Assembly: GCF_000720425.1 (NCBI RefSeq)
Contig: NZ_JOAJ01000003.1
Span: 124,001-188,000, forward strand
Reading direction: 5' to 3'
Origin: Nocardia rhamnosiphila NBRC 108938
Lineage (GTDB): Bacteria; Actinomycetota; Actinomycetes; Mycobacteriales; Mycobacteriaceae
Length of the DNA stretch: 64,000 bases
Shown: positions 24,524 to 34,566 of the stretch, piece after piece
Numbering within the stretch: position 1 is the first letter of the stretch
Layout of the letters: each line of letters starts with the position of its first letter
Notes under the pieces: model-generated
Told to the model about the DNA's origin: nothing
The model's database searches: none
What the model saw: only the letters and a program-made list of their open reading frames with translations
Made by a program: the position numbers and the translations under genes

Positions 24524-24845
24524 TGAGTACCTCCTCGAGCAGGGCGATCTCCGGCATTATTTCCGCCGGGGTCGGGATATTGAGATGTCCGCTGTCCAGC
24601 AGGTCGGACACGACGATCGTTACCACCGACGGCGGGAGGTCGAGATAGGCGGCGACCTCCGCGATCGACAGGGCGCCGCGGGCGCAGACATCGACCACCC
24701 GGCGCGCATCCGGTGTGGAGCCCGGCGCCGGATCTCCGACGGCGACGACCAGGGTGACCAGGCCGAGCTCACGGGTCGGACGGGAGCGCCCGCCGGTCCG
24801 CACATACGCGCGGACCAGGTCTGGATCACGCCGCGACCGGCTCAT
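24498..24845 (-). CDS. cvnC: Conservon DUF742 protein (CvnC)
   Basis: A 115-aa DUF742 protein with the family signatures LVRAYVRTGGRSRPTRELGL near the N-terminus and LSIAEVAAYLDLPPSVVTIV, which looks like a winged-helix segment. It is the third member of the conservon cassette, with a 4-nt overlap with cvnB upstream and a 26-nt overlap with cvnD. Its molecular role is poorly defined; it associates with the other Cvn proteins in Streptomyces. Confidence 0.9.
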   Translation of the reverse strand: MSRSRRDPDLVRAYVRTGGRSRPTRELGLVTLVVAVGDPAPGSTPDARRVVDVCARGALSIAEVAAYLDLPPSVVTIVVSDLLDSGHLNIPTPAEIMPEIALLEEVLNGLRALPA

Positions 24846-25276
24846 TGCAGATCGCCGCCGTGTGCGCCTCTGCGAGGTTCACTCCCGAGCTCGTGGCCGA
24901 CCCGGCCGGCGAGCTCGTTCATCCGGTGGGCGATCAGGCCCACATCGATATCGGTCATGGTCGCCACACCCAGGAGCGCGCCCTCGCCCGCCGCGGTGAT
25001 CATGATCATGCCCTGGTCGTATTCGGTCATGTTCTGCCGCACATCGTTTCCGTTGCTACCACAGAACTCGCCGAGCGCCTTACCGAGCGAACGCAGGCCG
25101 GAGGCGGCGGCGGCGAACCGCTCGGCATCGTCTTTCGCGATACCCGCCGAATGGGCGATACGCAGCCCGTCCTCGGACAACAGGACGGCGAATCGGACGC
25201 CGGGAACCTCGAGATCGTCCAGTAACCAGCCCAGTTTATTGGTGCTGTCGGATACCACTGTCCTCGGTGAACCCAT
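24842..25276 (-). CDS. cvnB: Conservon roadblock/LC7 protein (CvnB)
   Basis: A 144-aa roadblock/LC7-fold protein. Typical segments are LGWLLDDLEVPGVRFAVLLS, DGLRIAHSAGI and GEGALLGVATMTDIDVGLIA. Bacterial roadblock proteins act as regulators of, or scaffolds for, small GTPases, here presumably CvnD. The ATG at 25276 shares a nucleotide with the cvnA stop (TGATG), so translation is coupled. Confidence 0.92.
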   Translation of the reverse strand: MGSPRTVVSDSTNKLGWLLDDLEVPGVRFAVLLSEDGLRIAHSAGIAKDDAERFAAAASGLRSLGKALGEFCGSNGNDVRQNMTEYDQGMIMITAAGEGALLGVATMTDIDVGLIAHRMNELAGRVGHELGSEPRRGAHGGDLQ

Positions 25277-26856
25277 CAGGATGTCATCCCTTCGGTGTGT
25301 TCGGATGCGGCGGCACGGCCGCTCTTGGAGCCGCTCTGCCAGGCAGCGGCGATATCGGGGCGGGGCTGCCCCGGTTCGGTCCTGTCCTGTCCGGACACGC
25401 GATCGTTGATGTCATCAGGGACGGCCGCGGCACGGCGCCGGCGCCGGGGCAGACCGCCGCTGGTGATGTCGTGGACTGTCGTACGCTGCTCGCTCTCGGT
25501 CTCGTCGATGCCACCTGCCGCCGAAGTCCGCTCGACAGGCCGGGAGCTCTCGGATACGACCGGGATCGCGGCGTGCGCGCCGGTGCTCGTCGCCGAATGT
25601 GCTCCGATACCGGACGATACGGCGTTACCGACCAGAGCGTTAGCGGAGCTTCCCGATACCGACGAGGTCTGGCCGCCGGGGACCGCGGCGAGTTCCCGCG
25701 GCGCGGGGGCGCCGACCGGCGACGCGGCGTCGTTGTCCTGGTTGGCCTTCGGTGCGACCAGCAGTGCCTCCGGGATGTAGACCATGGCGCGCATACCGCC
25801 GTAGGCGTTGGGTCCGTCGATGTAGACGGTGAACCCGTAGCGGCGGGCGAGCGCGGCGATACCGGGGAAACCGACCTTGGGGGCCGGGCCGAGCTGATGG
25901 ATGTCGATCGAGCGTTCGTTGGCCAGGACCTGGCGGGCCTCTTCCATCTGCTCGGCGTTCATCCGGACACCGGCGTCGTCGACGATCACGGTCACACCGT
26001 GATGACCTTCCTGGAAGGTCACGTCCACGAAGGAGGTCGGCGGCGAGTAGCGCAGCGCGTTGTCGATGAGCGAGGCCAGGGTGTGCACCAGCGGTTCCAC
26101 CGCACGACTGATGACGATGCGGTCGAGCTGGGACGGGCGCACCCGCAGGTAGTCACGGACACGACCGGTCGCGCCACCGACGACATCGGTGAGCGACTGG
26201 GCGGGCCAGCGGCGGCCGGGCAGACCACCACAGACGATCACGTAGGACTGCGCCTGGCGGATCATCTGCTGCACGGTGTGGTCGATCCGGATGAGGGTCT
26301 CGTAGACGCGGTCGTCGCGGTGTTCACGGAGCGCGGAGCTCACGACCTGGGAGACGTCGGCTCCCAGGCTCACCACGGAGGTGCCGAACGAGCGGACCGC
26401 GGCGCTGGTGGCCTCACGGGCAAGGGTTTCCGAGCGTTCGCGGCCGGCGTCGGCCTCGGTACGCACGTTCCGCTCGGCGGCCGAGACGGCGGTGCGTACC
26501 TGCTCCTCCATCTCCCGGGTGACGGCTTCGCGGGTTTCGCTCTGGACGGTCCGCAGGTCCTCGGTGACCCGGTCGACTATCCAGCGCAGGCATTGGGCGA
26601 AGCGCGAATTCTCCAGTCCGGGGGGCACTTCGGGTGCCACGGCGGTCTGGTCGAACCGGCGGGTGGACTCCGAGAGGGCGGGCAACGTGCTGGCCGCGAG
26701 ATGCTCGAGCGCATCCTCGCGCACGGCTAGTTCCCGCTCGAGCACATCGAGTCGTTTCTGTTGGTCTCGCACGGCCCGAACGGCGTACCACGCCACGCCG
26801 AGCACCAATATGGGGGCGAGTATCCAGGGAAGCAGCACGGCGGTATTCAGATTCAT
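25276..26856 (-). CDS. cvnA: Conservon sensor histidine-kinase-like membrane protein (CvnA)
   Basis: A 526-aa protein with an N-terminal transmembrane segment (about residues 8-28, LLPWILAPILVLGVAW), a long helical region (about 30-190), and a GHKL ATPase domain (about 215-370; N-box SLIDNALRYSPP, then VIVDDAGVRM and the G-rich GFPGIAALARRYGF). A disordered Ser/Ala/Arg-rich tail follows (about 375-526). It has no evident H-box histidine, so autophosphorylation is uncertain. The extracytoplasmic part is almost nil, unlike larger sensor-type CvnA proteins. First gene of the conservon; a symmetric palindrome lies just upstream. Confidence 0.89.
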   Translation of the reverse strand: MNLNTAVLLPWILAPILVLGVAWYAVRAVRDQQKRLDVLERELAVREDALEHLAASTLPALSESTRRFDQTAVAPEVPPGLENSRFAQCLRWIVDRVTEDLRTVQSETREAVTREMEEQVRTAVSAAERNVRTEADAGRERSETLAREATSAAVRSFGTSVVSLGADVSQVVSSALREHRDDRVYETLIRIDHTVQQMIRQAQSYVIVCGGLPGRRWPAQSLTDVVGGATGRVRDYLRVRPSQLDRIVISRAVEPLVHTLASLIDNALRYSPPTSFVDVTFQEGHHGVTVIVDDAGVRMNAEQMEEARQVLANERSIDIHQLGPAPKVGFPGIAALARRYGFTVYIDGPNAYGGMRAMVYIPEALLVAPKANQDNDAASPVGAPAPRELAAVPGGQTSSVSGSSANALVGNAVSSGIGAHSATSTGAHAAIPVVSESSRPVERTSAAGGIDETESEQRTTVHDITSGGLPRRRRRAAAVPDDINDRVSGQDRTEPGQPRPDIAAAWQSGSKSGRAAASEHTEGMTS

Positions 26857-26899
26857 CAGCTTTCTCGTCGTTGACGGGGCTCGAGGTGCGCCACGCGGT

Positions 26900-26917
26900 G
26901 CCGTGGCATGCCACGGC
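26900..26917. promoter_or_regulatory. 18-bp perfect palindrome upstream of cvnA
   Basis: GCCGTGGCATGCCACGGC is fully self-complementary and lies 43 nt upstream of the cvnA ATG. It could be a dimeric-regulator operator, or in RNA a hairpin in the cvnA leader. Confidence 0.45.
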
Positions 26918-27010
26918 GCTTCGTCTCGCCTTCCTCGCGACGCCGACCATGTTCGCCCCTGGCCGGATGAGGGTCCGTGCCGGGCACCGCGGTAACGGTC
27001 GGTGACATAT

Positions 27011-27048
27011 CCCTTAGTTACTTTCGACTACCCGAAAGTAACTAAGGG
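27011..27048. promoter_or_regulatory. Perfect 16-bp AT-rich inverted repeat upstream of the conservon
   Basis: CCCTTAGTTACTTTCG (27011-27026) and its exact complement (27033-27048) flank a 6-nt ACTACC spacer. The half-site TTAGTTACTTTCG is far AT-richer than its surroundings. It lies 154 bp upstream of the cvnA start, with no gene between. It could be an operator for a dimeric regulator, or a transcript hairpin. It is not next to a plausible 3' end, which argues against a simple terminator. Confidence 0.6.
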
Positions 27049-27072
27049 ACAAGTCATTCGGCCGATCGATGA

Positions 27073-27096
27073 CCATCGGAGCACATCCTCCGATGG
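27073..27096. repeat. 9-bp inverted repeat next to the 16-bp repeat
   Basis: CCATCGGAG and CTCCGATGG flank CACATC. It is 24 nt from the larger inverted repeat; together they form a compact symmetric region between the conservon and whatever transcript starts to its right. Confidence 0.4.
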
Positions 27097-27224
27097 CCCG
27101 GAACCCGACGACTCGCTCACAGTAGCAGCATTGTGGTGAACTCTCTCAATAACGGCCGATAATCGATTGTCACCTTTCCGTGATAGGGCCGCGACCTCGC
27201 AGAATGCGGAAAGGTATTGCGACC

Positions 27225-27350
27225 GTGAAGATCACGACCGCGGAGCGCTGCGGGGACTGCGCGCGCGGCACGGGGTGCTCCAAGGCACACCGTGATCGCA
27301 TCCCCTATCACCAGGGACGGAGCACAGAAAGCAGACCGAACGGTCGGTGA
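27225..27350 (+). CDS. Possible small Cys-containing peptide ORF (41 aa)
   Basis: GTG 27225 opens a 41-codon frame with AAAGG about 9 nt upstream; ATG 27204 is an in-frame alternative giving 48 aa. The N-terminal half reads KITTAERCGDCARGTGCSKA (pattern C-x2-C-x5-C), a metal-knuckle-like or modifiable cluster; the tail is basic and polar. No family recognised and no maturation enzyme adjacent. It may equally be a chance frame. Confidence 0.28.
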   Translation: MKITTAERCGDCARGTGCSKAHRDRIPYHQGRSTESRPNGR

Positions 27351-27679
27351 TTGGCGGCGGGCCCGGAAAATTGATATCAAGACAGGTCCAATACTGCGCG
27401 CGCCCACTCGAATCGGGCGCCCGGCCCGGGCCGAAATGCCCAATGCGCGCCTCCCGGCAGACGGCGCGACGATCACCGCGGAGACGTGGAATAGCCGTAT
27501 TCCAGTAAAGCCCCGGCATTACCGGGCGAAATGCGACCGGGGCTCGGGAACGGCCGACCGGTCCGTACCGGCAGCCGGCTTCCCGGCCTTCTGTCCGCAC
27601 CAATTCGGGTACAGACCAGAACGCGACGGCGACCGTATCGGTCGCCGTCGCGAAGTGCCGCGCGGTGGGTGCGCGGGCC

Positions 27680-28069
27680 TCAGACCGTGAAGCCGAGCGC
27701 CCGCAACTGTTCCCGGCCGTCTTCGGTGATCTTGTCCGGACCCCACGGCGGCATCCAGACCCAGTTGATCTTCAGATCGTCGACCAGCCCGCTGCGGACC
27801 AGCGCATTGCGGGACTGATCCTCGATCACATCGGTGAGCGGACAGGCGGCCGAGGTCAAGGTCATATCCAGCACCGCGGTGGTTTCCTCGACCCGCATTC
27901 CGTAGACCAGGCCGAGATCCACGACATTGATACCGAGTTCGGGATCGACCACATCGCGCATGGCCTCCTCGAGATCGGCGAGCTGCGCCAGATCCTCGGC
28001 CGAGAGTTCGGCGTCGGGGCCGGCCGCCGGTTCCGGCACGGTGGCTTCGGTGGCAGAAGTATCGGTCAT
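27680..28069 (-). CDS. sufT: SufT, Fe-S cluster assembly factor (MIP18/DUF59 family)
   Basis: A 129-aa protein of the MIP18/PaaD-like (DUF59) family, matching the Rv1466 position at the end of mycobacterial suf operons. It assists Fe-S maturation. Motifs are VVDPELGINVVDLGLVYGM and TSAACPLTDVIEDQ, with the conserved Cys. An acidic, Ala/Pro-rich N-terminus of about 30 residues precedes the domain. ATG 28069 overlaps the sufU stop by 4 nt. Last gene of the operon. Confidence 0.9.
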   Translation of the reverse strand: MTDTSATEATVPEPAAGPDAELSAEDLAQLADLEEAMRDVVDPELGINVVDLGLVYGMRVEETTAVLDMTLTSAACPLTDVIEDQSRNALVRSGLVDDLKINWVWMPPWGPDKITEDGREQLRALGFTV

Positions 28070-28569
28070 GCTGTTTCCCCGTTCCGTGAGCGGTCGGTCG
28101 CGGACGCACCGGATCCCGCGGCGGAATCGGCCGCGCCGTCGACCCGCAGCACCGCGTCCTTGAATGCCATCCAGCCCAGCAGTGCGCATTTCACCCGGGC
28201 CGGGTATTTGGCGACACCGGCGAAAGCGATTCCGTCGCCGATTATGTCCTCGTCGCCCTCGACGGTGCCCCGGCTGCCGATCATCTCGTTGAACGAGTCG
28301 ACCACACCCAGCGCCTCCAGAACCGGCAGTCCGATCACCTGATCGGTCAGCACCGAGACCGAGGCCTGGCTGATCGAGCAACCCTGGCCGTCGTAGGACA
28401 CATCCTCGACCTCGCCGTTGTCGCCGAGCCGCACCCGCAGCGTCACCTCGTCACCGCAGGTGGGGTTGACGTGGTGCACCTCCGCGCCGAACGGTTCCCG
28501 CAGGCCGCGGTTGTGCGGATGCTTGTAGTGATCCAGGATCACTTCCTGGTACATCTGCTCCATGCGCAT
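28066..28569 (-). CDS. sufU: SufU, Zn-dependent sulfurtransferase/scaffold
   Basis: A 167-aa IscU-like SufU protein, which accepts sulfur from SufS. The three conserved Cys regions are present: NPTCGDEV, GQGCSISQAS and YPARVKCALLGW. The first residues MYQEVILDHYKHPHNRGL are typical of the family, and the C-terminal tail is disordered. Two ATG codons (28569 and 28563) can start it. It lies 3 nt after sufS and overlaps sufT by 4 nt. Confidence 0.93.
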   Translation of the reverse strand: MRMEQMYQEVILDHYKHPHNRGLREPFGAEVHHVNPTCGDEVTLRVRLGDNGEVEDVSYDGQGCSISQASVSVLTDQVIGLPVLEALGVVDSFNEMIGSRGTVEGDEDIIGDGIAFAGVAKYPARVKCALLGWMAFKDAVLRVDGAADSAAGSGASATDRSRNGETA

Positions 28570-28572
28570 GTT

Positions 28573-30598
<2,026 letters not shown>

Positions 30599-30642
30599 AG
30601 GGTGTCGAATTCCTTCGGTGGTCTGGGAGGCCGGGTGGTCGG

Positions 30643-31821
30643 TCAGGCGCCGATCGCGGCGAGTTCGGCTTCGATGGCCGCCTCGAGCCGCTCGGCGACC
30701 TCACCGACTCCGATCTTGTGGATGATCTCGTGGAAGAAACCGCGCACCACCAGGCGGCGGGCGGCGTCTTCCGGAATACCGCGGGCACGCAGATAGAACA
30801 GCTGCTCGTCGTCGAACCGGCCGGTCGCCGAGGCGTGGCCCGCGCCGACGATCTCACCGGTCTCGATCTCCAGGTTCGGCACCGAATCGGCGCGGGCGCC
30901 GTCGGTGAGGACCAGGTTGCGGTTGATCTCGAACGTATCGGTTCCCTCGGCGGCGGCCCGGATCAGCACATCGCCGACCCAGACCGTGCGAGCGTCCCCC
31001 TTGGGCGAATCGGGATCACCCTGGAGCGCGCCCTTGTACAGCACGTTCGATTTGCAGTGCGGCACCGCGTGATCGATCAGCAGACGCTGTTCGAAATGCT
31101 GACCAGCGTCGGCGAAGTACAGGCCGAGCAGTTCGGCGTCACCGCCCGGGCCCGCGTAGCGGACATTGCCGGTGAGCCGGACCAGTTCGCCGCCGAGGGT
31201 GACCGCGGTATGCCGCAGTACCGCGTCGCGACCCACCAGGGCGTGGTGCGCGGTGGCGTGCACGACATCGTCGGCCCAGTCCTGGACCGCCACCACGGTC
31301 AGCTTGGCGCTGTCGCCGAGCACGAATTCGATGTTCTCGGCGTAGGTTCCACTACCGCGCTGGTCGATCACGACGGTCGCGACGGCGAATTCGGCCAACC
31401 GCACCTGCAGGTGACCGTAGGCGGTCTTCCCTTCACCCGGTCCGGTGATCCGCACGACGACGGGTTCGGCGACCTCGATCTCCTTACCCACCGAGATGAC
31501 CGTCGCCTGTTCGAAGCCGGAGTACGCCTGGGCGGCGACCCGGTCGGACGGGGTACCGCCCTGCCCCAGGCGGGAATCTTCGCGACCCACGGTCTCCACG
31601 GTGACACCGGTGACCTGCCCGATCTCGACCCCGGCCCGCCCGTCGGCGGTGGCGGTGCCGTTGTGCAGGCCGCGCAGCCGGCGCAGCGGGGTGAACCGCC
31701 ACACCTCGTCCTTACCGGAGGGGATTTCGAAGGCGTTCACATCGAAGGAGGTGAACACCTCCCCCTTGTTGATCGCCGGCTGGCGAGCCTCGGCGGCCTC
31801 GGCAACGTTGTCCAATGCCAT
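30643..31821 (-). CDS. sufD: SufD, Fe-S scaffold subunit
   Basis: A 392-aa SufD protein, partner of SufB in the SufBC2D scaffold. The C-terminal core has the SufB/D signature region QLFYLRARGIPEDAARRLVV and the preceding VGAGHASATGRFDDEQ. ATG 31821 ([12 protein letters not shown]) shares a nucleotide with the sufB stop (TGATG); the open frame further upstream runs antisense into sufB and is not used. Confidence 0.93.
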   Translation of the reverse strand: MALDNVAEAAEARQPAINKGEVFTSFDVNAFEIPSGKDEVWRFTPLRRLRGLHNGTATADGRAGVEIGQVTGVTVETVGREDSRLGQGGTPSDRVAAQAYSGFEQATVISVGKEIEVAEPVVVRITGPGEGKTAYGHLQVRLAEFAVATVVIDQRGSGTYAENIEFVLGDSAKLTVVAVQDWADDVVHATAHHALVGRDAVLRHTAVTLGGELVRLTGNVRYAGPGGDAELLGLYFADAGQHFEQRLLIDHAVPHCKSNVLYKGALQGDPDSPKGDARTVWVGDVLIRAAAEGTDTFEINRNLVLTDGARADSVPNLEIETGEIVGAGHASATGRFDDEQLFYLRARGIPEDAARRLVVRGFFHEIIHKIGVGEVAERLEAAIEAELAAIGA

Positions 31822-33257
31822 CAGCCGACGGCTCCTTCCATCTGCAGTTCGATCAGCCGGTTGAGTTCCAGGGCGTACTCCATCGGGAGCTCCTTGGCGA
31901 TGGGCTCGACGAAGCCGCGCACCACCATGGCCATCGCCTCGTCCTCGGTCATCCCGCGGCTCATGAGGTAGAACAGCTGCTCCTCGGACACCTTCGACAC
32001 CGTCGCCTCGTGCCCCATGGTCACGTCGTCCTCGCGGATATCGACGTAAGGGTAGGTATCGGAACGGCTGATCGTGTCGACCAGCAGCGCATCGCATTTC
32101 ACCGTCGACCTGGACCCGTGCGCGCCCTTGTTGACCTGCACCAGGCCGCGGTAGGAGGCACGGCCACCGCCGCGGGCCACCGATTTGGACACAATGGTCG
32201 AGGAGGTGTGCGGGGCCAGGTGCAACATCTTGGCGCCGGTGTCCTGGTGCTGCCCCTCACCGGCGAAGGCGACCGAGAGCACCTCGCCCTTGGCGTGCTC
32301 ACCGGTCATCCAGACGGCCGGGTACTTCATGGTGACCTTGGAGCCGATATTGCCGTCGATCCACTCCATGGTGGCGCCCGCCTCGGCCTTGGCCCGCTTG
32401 GTGACCAGGTTGTAGACGTTGTTCGACCAGTTCTGGATGGTCGTGTAGCGACAGCGGCCGCCCTTCTTCACGATGATTTCGACGACCGCCGAGTGCAGCG
32501 AATCGGATTTGTAGATCGGCGCGGTGCAGCCCTCGACGTAGTGCACGTAGGCGCCCTCGTCGACGATGATCAGGGTCCGCTCGAACTGGCCCATGTTCTC
32601 GGTGTTGATCCGGAAGTAGGCCTGCAGCGGGATGTCGACGTGCACGCCGGGCGGCACATAGATGAAGGAGCCACCCGACCACACCGCAGTGTTCAGCGCG
32701 GAGAACTTGTTGTCCCCGGCCGGGATGACCGTGCCGAAGTACTCGCGGAAGATCTCCGGGTGCTCCTTCAACGCGGTATCGGTGTCGAGGAAGATGACGC
32801 CCTGCTGTTCCAGGTCCTCGCGGATCTGGTGGTACACGACTTCGCTCTCGTACTGTGCCGCGACACCGGAGACCAGCCGCTGCTTCTCCGCCTCCGGGAT
32901 GCCCAGCTTGTCGTAGGTGTTGCGGATGTCCTCGGGCAGGTCCTCCCAGCTCTCGGCCTGCTTCTCGGTCGAGCGCACGAAGTACTTGATGTTGTCGAAG
33001 TCGATGCCGTCGAGGTTGGAGCCCCAGTTCGGCATGGGCTTGCGGTCGAAGATGCGCAGCGCCTTGAGCCGGTTCTCCAGCATCCAGGCCTGCTCGTCCT
33101 TCTTGGCCGAGATATCGCGAACGACCTCCTCGGAGAGACCACGCTGCGCGCTGGCTCCGGCCGCATCCGAGTCGGCCCAGCCGTAACCGTATTTACCCAG
33201 CGAGGCAATGGCCTCCTCCTGGGTGAGCGGTGGCACCTGGTCGGTGGTGGTCGTCAT
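31821..33257 (-). CDS. sufB: SufB, Fe-S scaffold subunit (no intein)
   Basis: A 478-aa SufB, the scaffold on which the cluster is built. It is colinear with the family throughout: [58 protein letters not shown] and [21 protein letters not shown]. tuberculosis SufB (Rv1461) carries an intein; this gene has none. ATG 33257 has GAAGGAG upstream and overlaps the sufR stop by 4 nt. Confidence 0.96.
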   Translation of the reverse strand: MTTTTDQVPPLTQEEAIASLGKYGYGWADSDAAGASAQRGLSEEVVRDISAKKDEQAWMLENRLKALRIFDRKPMPNWGSNLDGIDFDNIKYFVRSTEKQAESWEDLPEDIRNTYDKLGIPEAEKQRLVSGVAAQYESEVVYHQIREDLEQQGVIFLDTDTALKEHPEIFREYFGTVIPAGDNKFSALNTAVWSGGSFIYVPPGVHVDIPLQAYFRINTENMGQFERTLIIVDEGAYVHYVEGCTAPIYKSDSLHSAVVEIIVKKGGRCRYTTIQNWSNNVYNLVTKRAKAEAGATMEWIDGNIGSKVTMKYPAVWMTGEHAKGEVLSVAFAGEGQHQDTGAKMLHLAPHTSSTIVSKSVARGGGRASYRGLVQVNKGAHGSRSTVKCDALLVDTISRSDTYPYVDIREDDVTMGHEATVSKVSEEQLFYLMSRGMTEDEAMAMVVRGFVEPIAKELPMEYALELNRLIELQMEGAVG

Positions 33258-34108
33258 TCGGCGCTCCTTCCGGAGTCGTTCGGTGCGTCCGTTGCGGGCT
33301 GTGCAACGGTGGCAGGTGAAGCGTGCTTCGGTCGATCGGCGGCCGCCGTGGGCAGCACCGTCAGTGGTACGTGGGTGGTGCAGGCGCAGTCCCCGTTGGC
33401 GATGGTGGCCAGGCGCTGCACATGGGTACCGAGAACCTCCCGGAAGGCCGCGAGTTCGGCCTCGCACAATTCGGGGAATTCCTCGGCCACATGGGCGACC
33501 GGGCAGTGGTGCTGGCAGATCTGGACACCCGCGCCGACGCGGCGGGTACTCGCGGCGAACCCCGCGTCCGAGAGCGCCGTGGCGATCTCCTCGGCCTTGG
33601 CAGCCGTACCCGATTGCACGGAGCCCTCCGCGGTGGCGGGCTCGTCCGCCGCCGGCTCCGTACGGTGGCCGGGGAGCGGTTCGATCCCGTCGACCAGGGT
33701 CCGTGCGCGTTTACGGGCGAAAGCGGTGACCGCTTCCTCGCCGCCTATCTCGCGCAGCTGCCGGATGGCCGCACCGGCGAGATCGTCGTAGGCGTGACCG
33801 AGCATGCCGCGCCCGGCCGCGGTGAGCTGATACTGCTTGGCCGGCCGTCCGCGACCCTTCTGCTGCCAGGGCGCCGACCGTCCGGCGCGGGCCTGACCCG
33901 ATTCGATGAGCGCGTCCAGATGCCGGCGTACCCCGGCGGGCGCCAGGCCCAGGGCACTGCCTATCGCGGTCGCGGTGATCGGTCCCTCCTCCAGCAGCAG
34001 CCGGACGATGGCGGCGCGGGTATGGCCTTCGCCGCCGGTCGCGGGCACGCCGACGGACCCGGTACCGGCCCGGTGACCAGCCCTTTCGTCCACATTCGGC
34101 AAACCCAT
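33254..34108 (-). CDS. sufR: SufR, Fe-S-sensing repressor of the suf operon
   Basis: A 284-aa ArsR/DeoR-like winged-helix regulator that represses suf when it holds a 4Fe-4S cluster. The winged helix is near residues 30-95 ([20 protein letters not shown]). The Cys pattern in the C-terminal half, C-x3-C-x12-C ([20 protein letters not shown] followed by Cys), matches the cluster ligands of mycobacterial SufR. ATG 34108 was chosen because the operator sits at 34114-34128; GTG 34117 lies inside the operator. First gene of sufR-B-D-C-S-U-T. Confidence 0.92.
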   Translation of the reverse strand: MGLPNVDERAGHRAGTGSVGVPATGGEGHTRAAIVRLLLEEGPITATAIGSALGLAPAGVRRHLDALIESGQARAGRSAPWQQKGRGRPAKQYQLTAAGRGMLGHAYDDLAGAAIRQLREIGGEEAVTAFARKRARTLVDGIEPLPGHRTEPAADEPATAEGSVQSGTAAKAEEIATALSDAGFAASTRRVGAGVQICQHHCPVAHVAEEFPELCEAELAAFREVLGTHVQRLATIANGDCACTTHVPLTVLPTAAADRPKHASPATVAQPATDAPNDSGRSAE

Positions 34109-34113
34109 AGTTT

Positions 34114-34128
34114 TCACAACATCAGTGT
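34114..34128 (-). promoter_or_regulatory. SufR operator
   Basis: On the minus strand the sequence is ACACT-GATGT-TGTGA, an exact match to the ACACT-N5-TGTGA element reported (from memory) for M. tuberculosis SufR. It is 5 nt upstream of the sufR ATG. A -10-like TTATTAGAT lies about 20 nt further upstream, so a bound repressor would block transcription start or escape. Confidence 0.72.
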
Positions 34129-34566
34129 GGCGGAATTCGTTCCCGAAATCTAATAAGGGTGCCCTGAGCAGGCGGGTCGCCCGAACCGGCCACGTCCGGC
34201 CGGAGACGCCGAAATCGCCTGTTCGGACGAGAAAGTGCCGCTCGCGCCTCTCCTGCCGGATCAGTGCAGTGATGTGCTTCACTACGCCTGAACTCCGGAC
34301 GGATCACGGGACCCCACGCCGAAGAATTGCTGCCCGGCTGCGCTCACGCCCGACGCTCCGCCGAGCGAACGAACCGCCGGGCTCTCCGGACCGGGCGCCC
34401 GGAAGCCGTTCGCGGAGCCACCGGCGTCGAACACCGCGCACCGGGCGCCGGATACCCACGGTAGCCAGAAGATGTCCGGCCCGGAAACGACGCCTCGGCA
34501 CGCGTCCGGCCCGCCACACGATGCCGCGGCCCGGGCACCGGCAGCGCCCCCGGCGAACTAGTCTCG
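34129..34566. other. 438-bp divergent gap between sufR and mptB
   Basis: Next to sufR it holds the likely suf promoter (TTATTAGAT on the minus strand around 34141-34154). Next to mptB it holds a -10-like TAGTCT at 34559-34564. The middle is GC-rich with no recognisable product on either strand. Confidence 0.5.

Larger units (their letters stand above)
26857..27679. other. 823-bp gap between cvnA and sufT
   Basis: Divided below: a palindrome at 26900-26917, two inverted repeats (27011-27048 and 27073-27096) and a possible 41-aa Cys-containing frame at 27225-27350. The part around 27001-27180 is clearly AT-richer than the flanks. From about 27351 to 27660 I see no convincing gene; the longer open frames on both strands look like GC-driven shadows. 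Confidence 0.5.

Noticed and set aside
31821..33257. Intein in SufB as in M. tuberculosis
   Set aside because: The reading frame is colinear with intein-free SufB at 478 residues.
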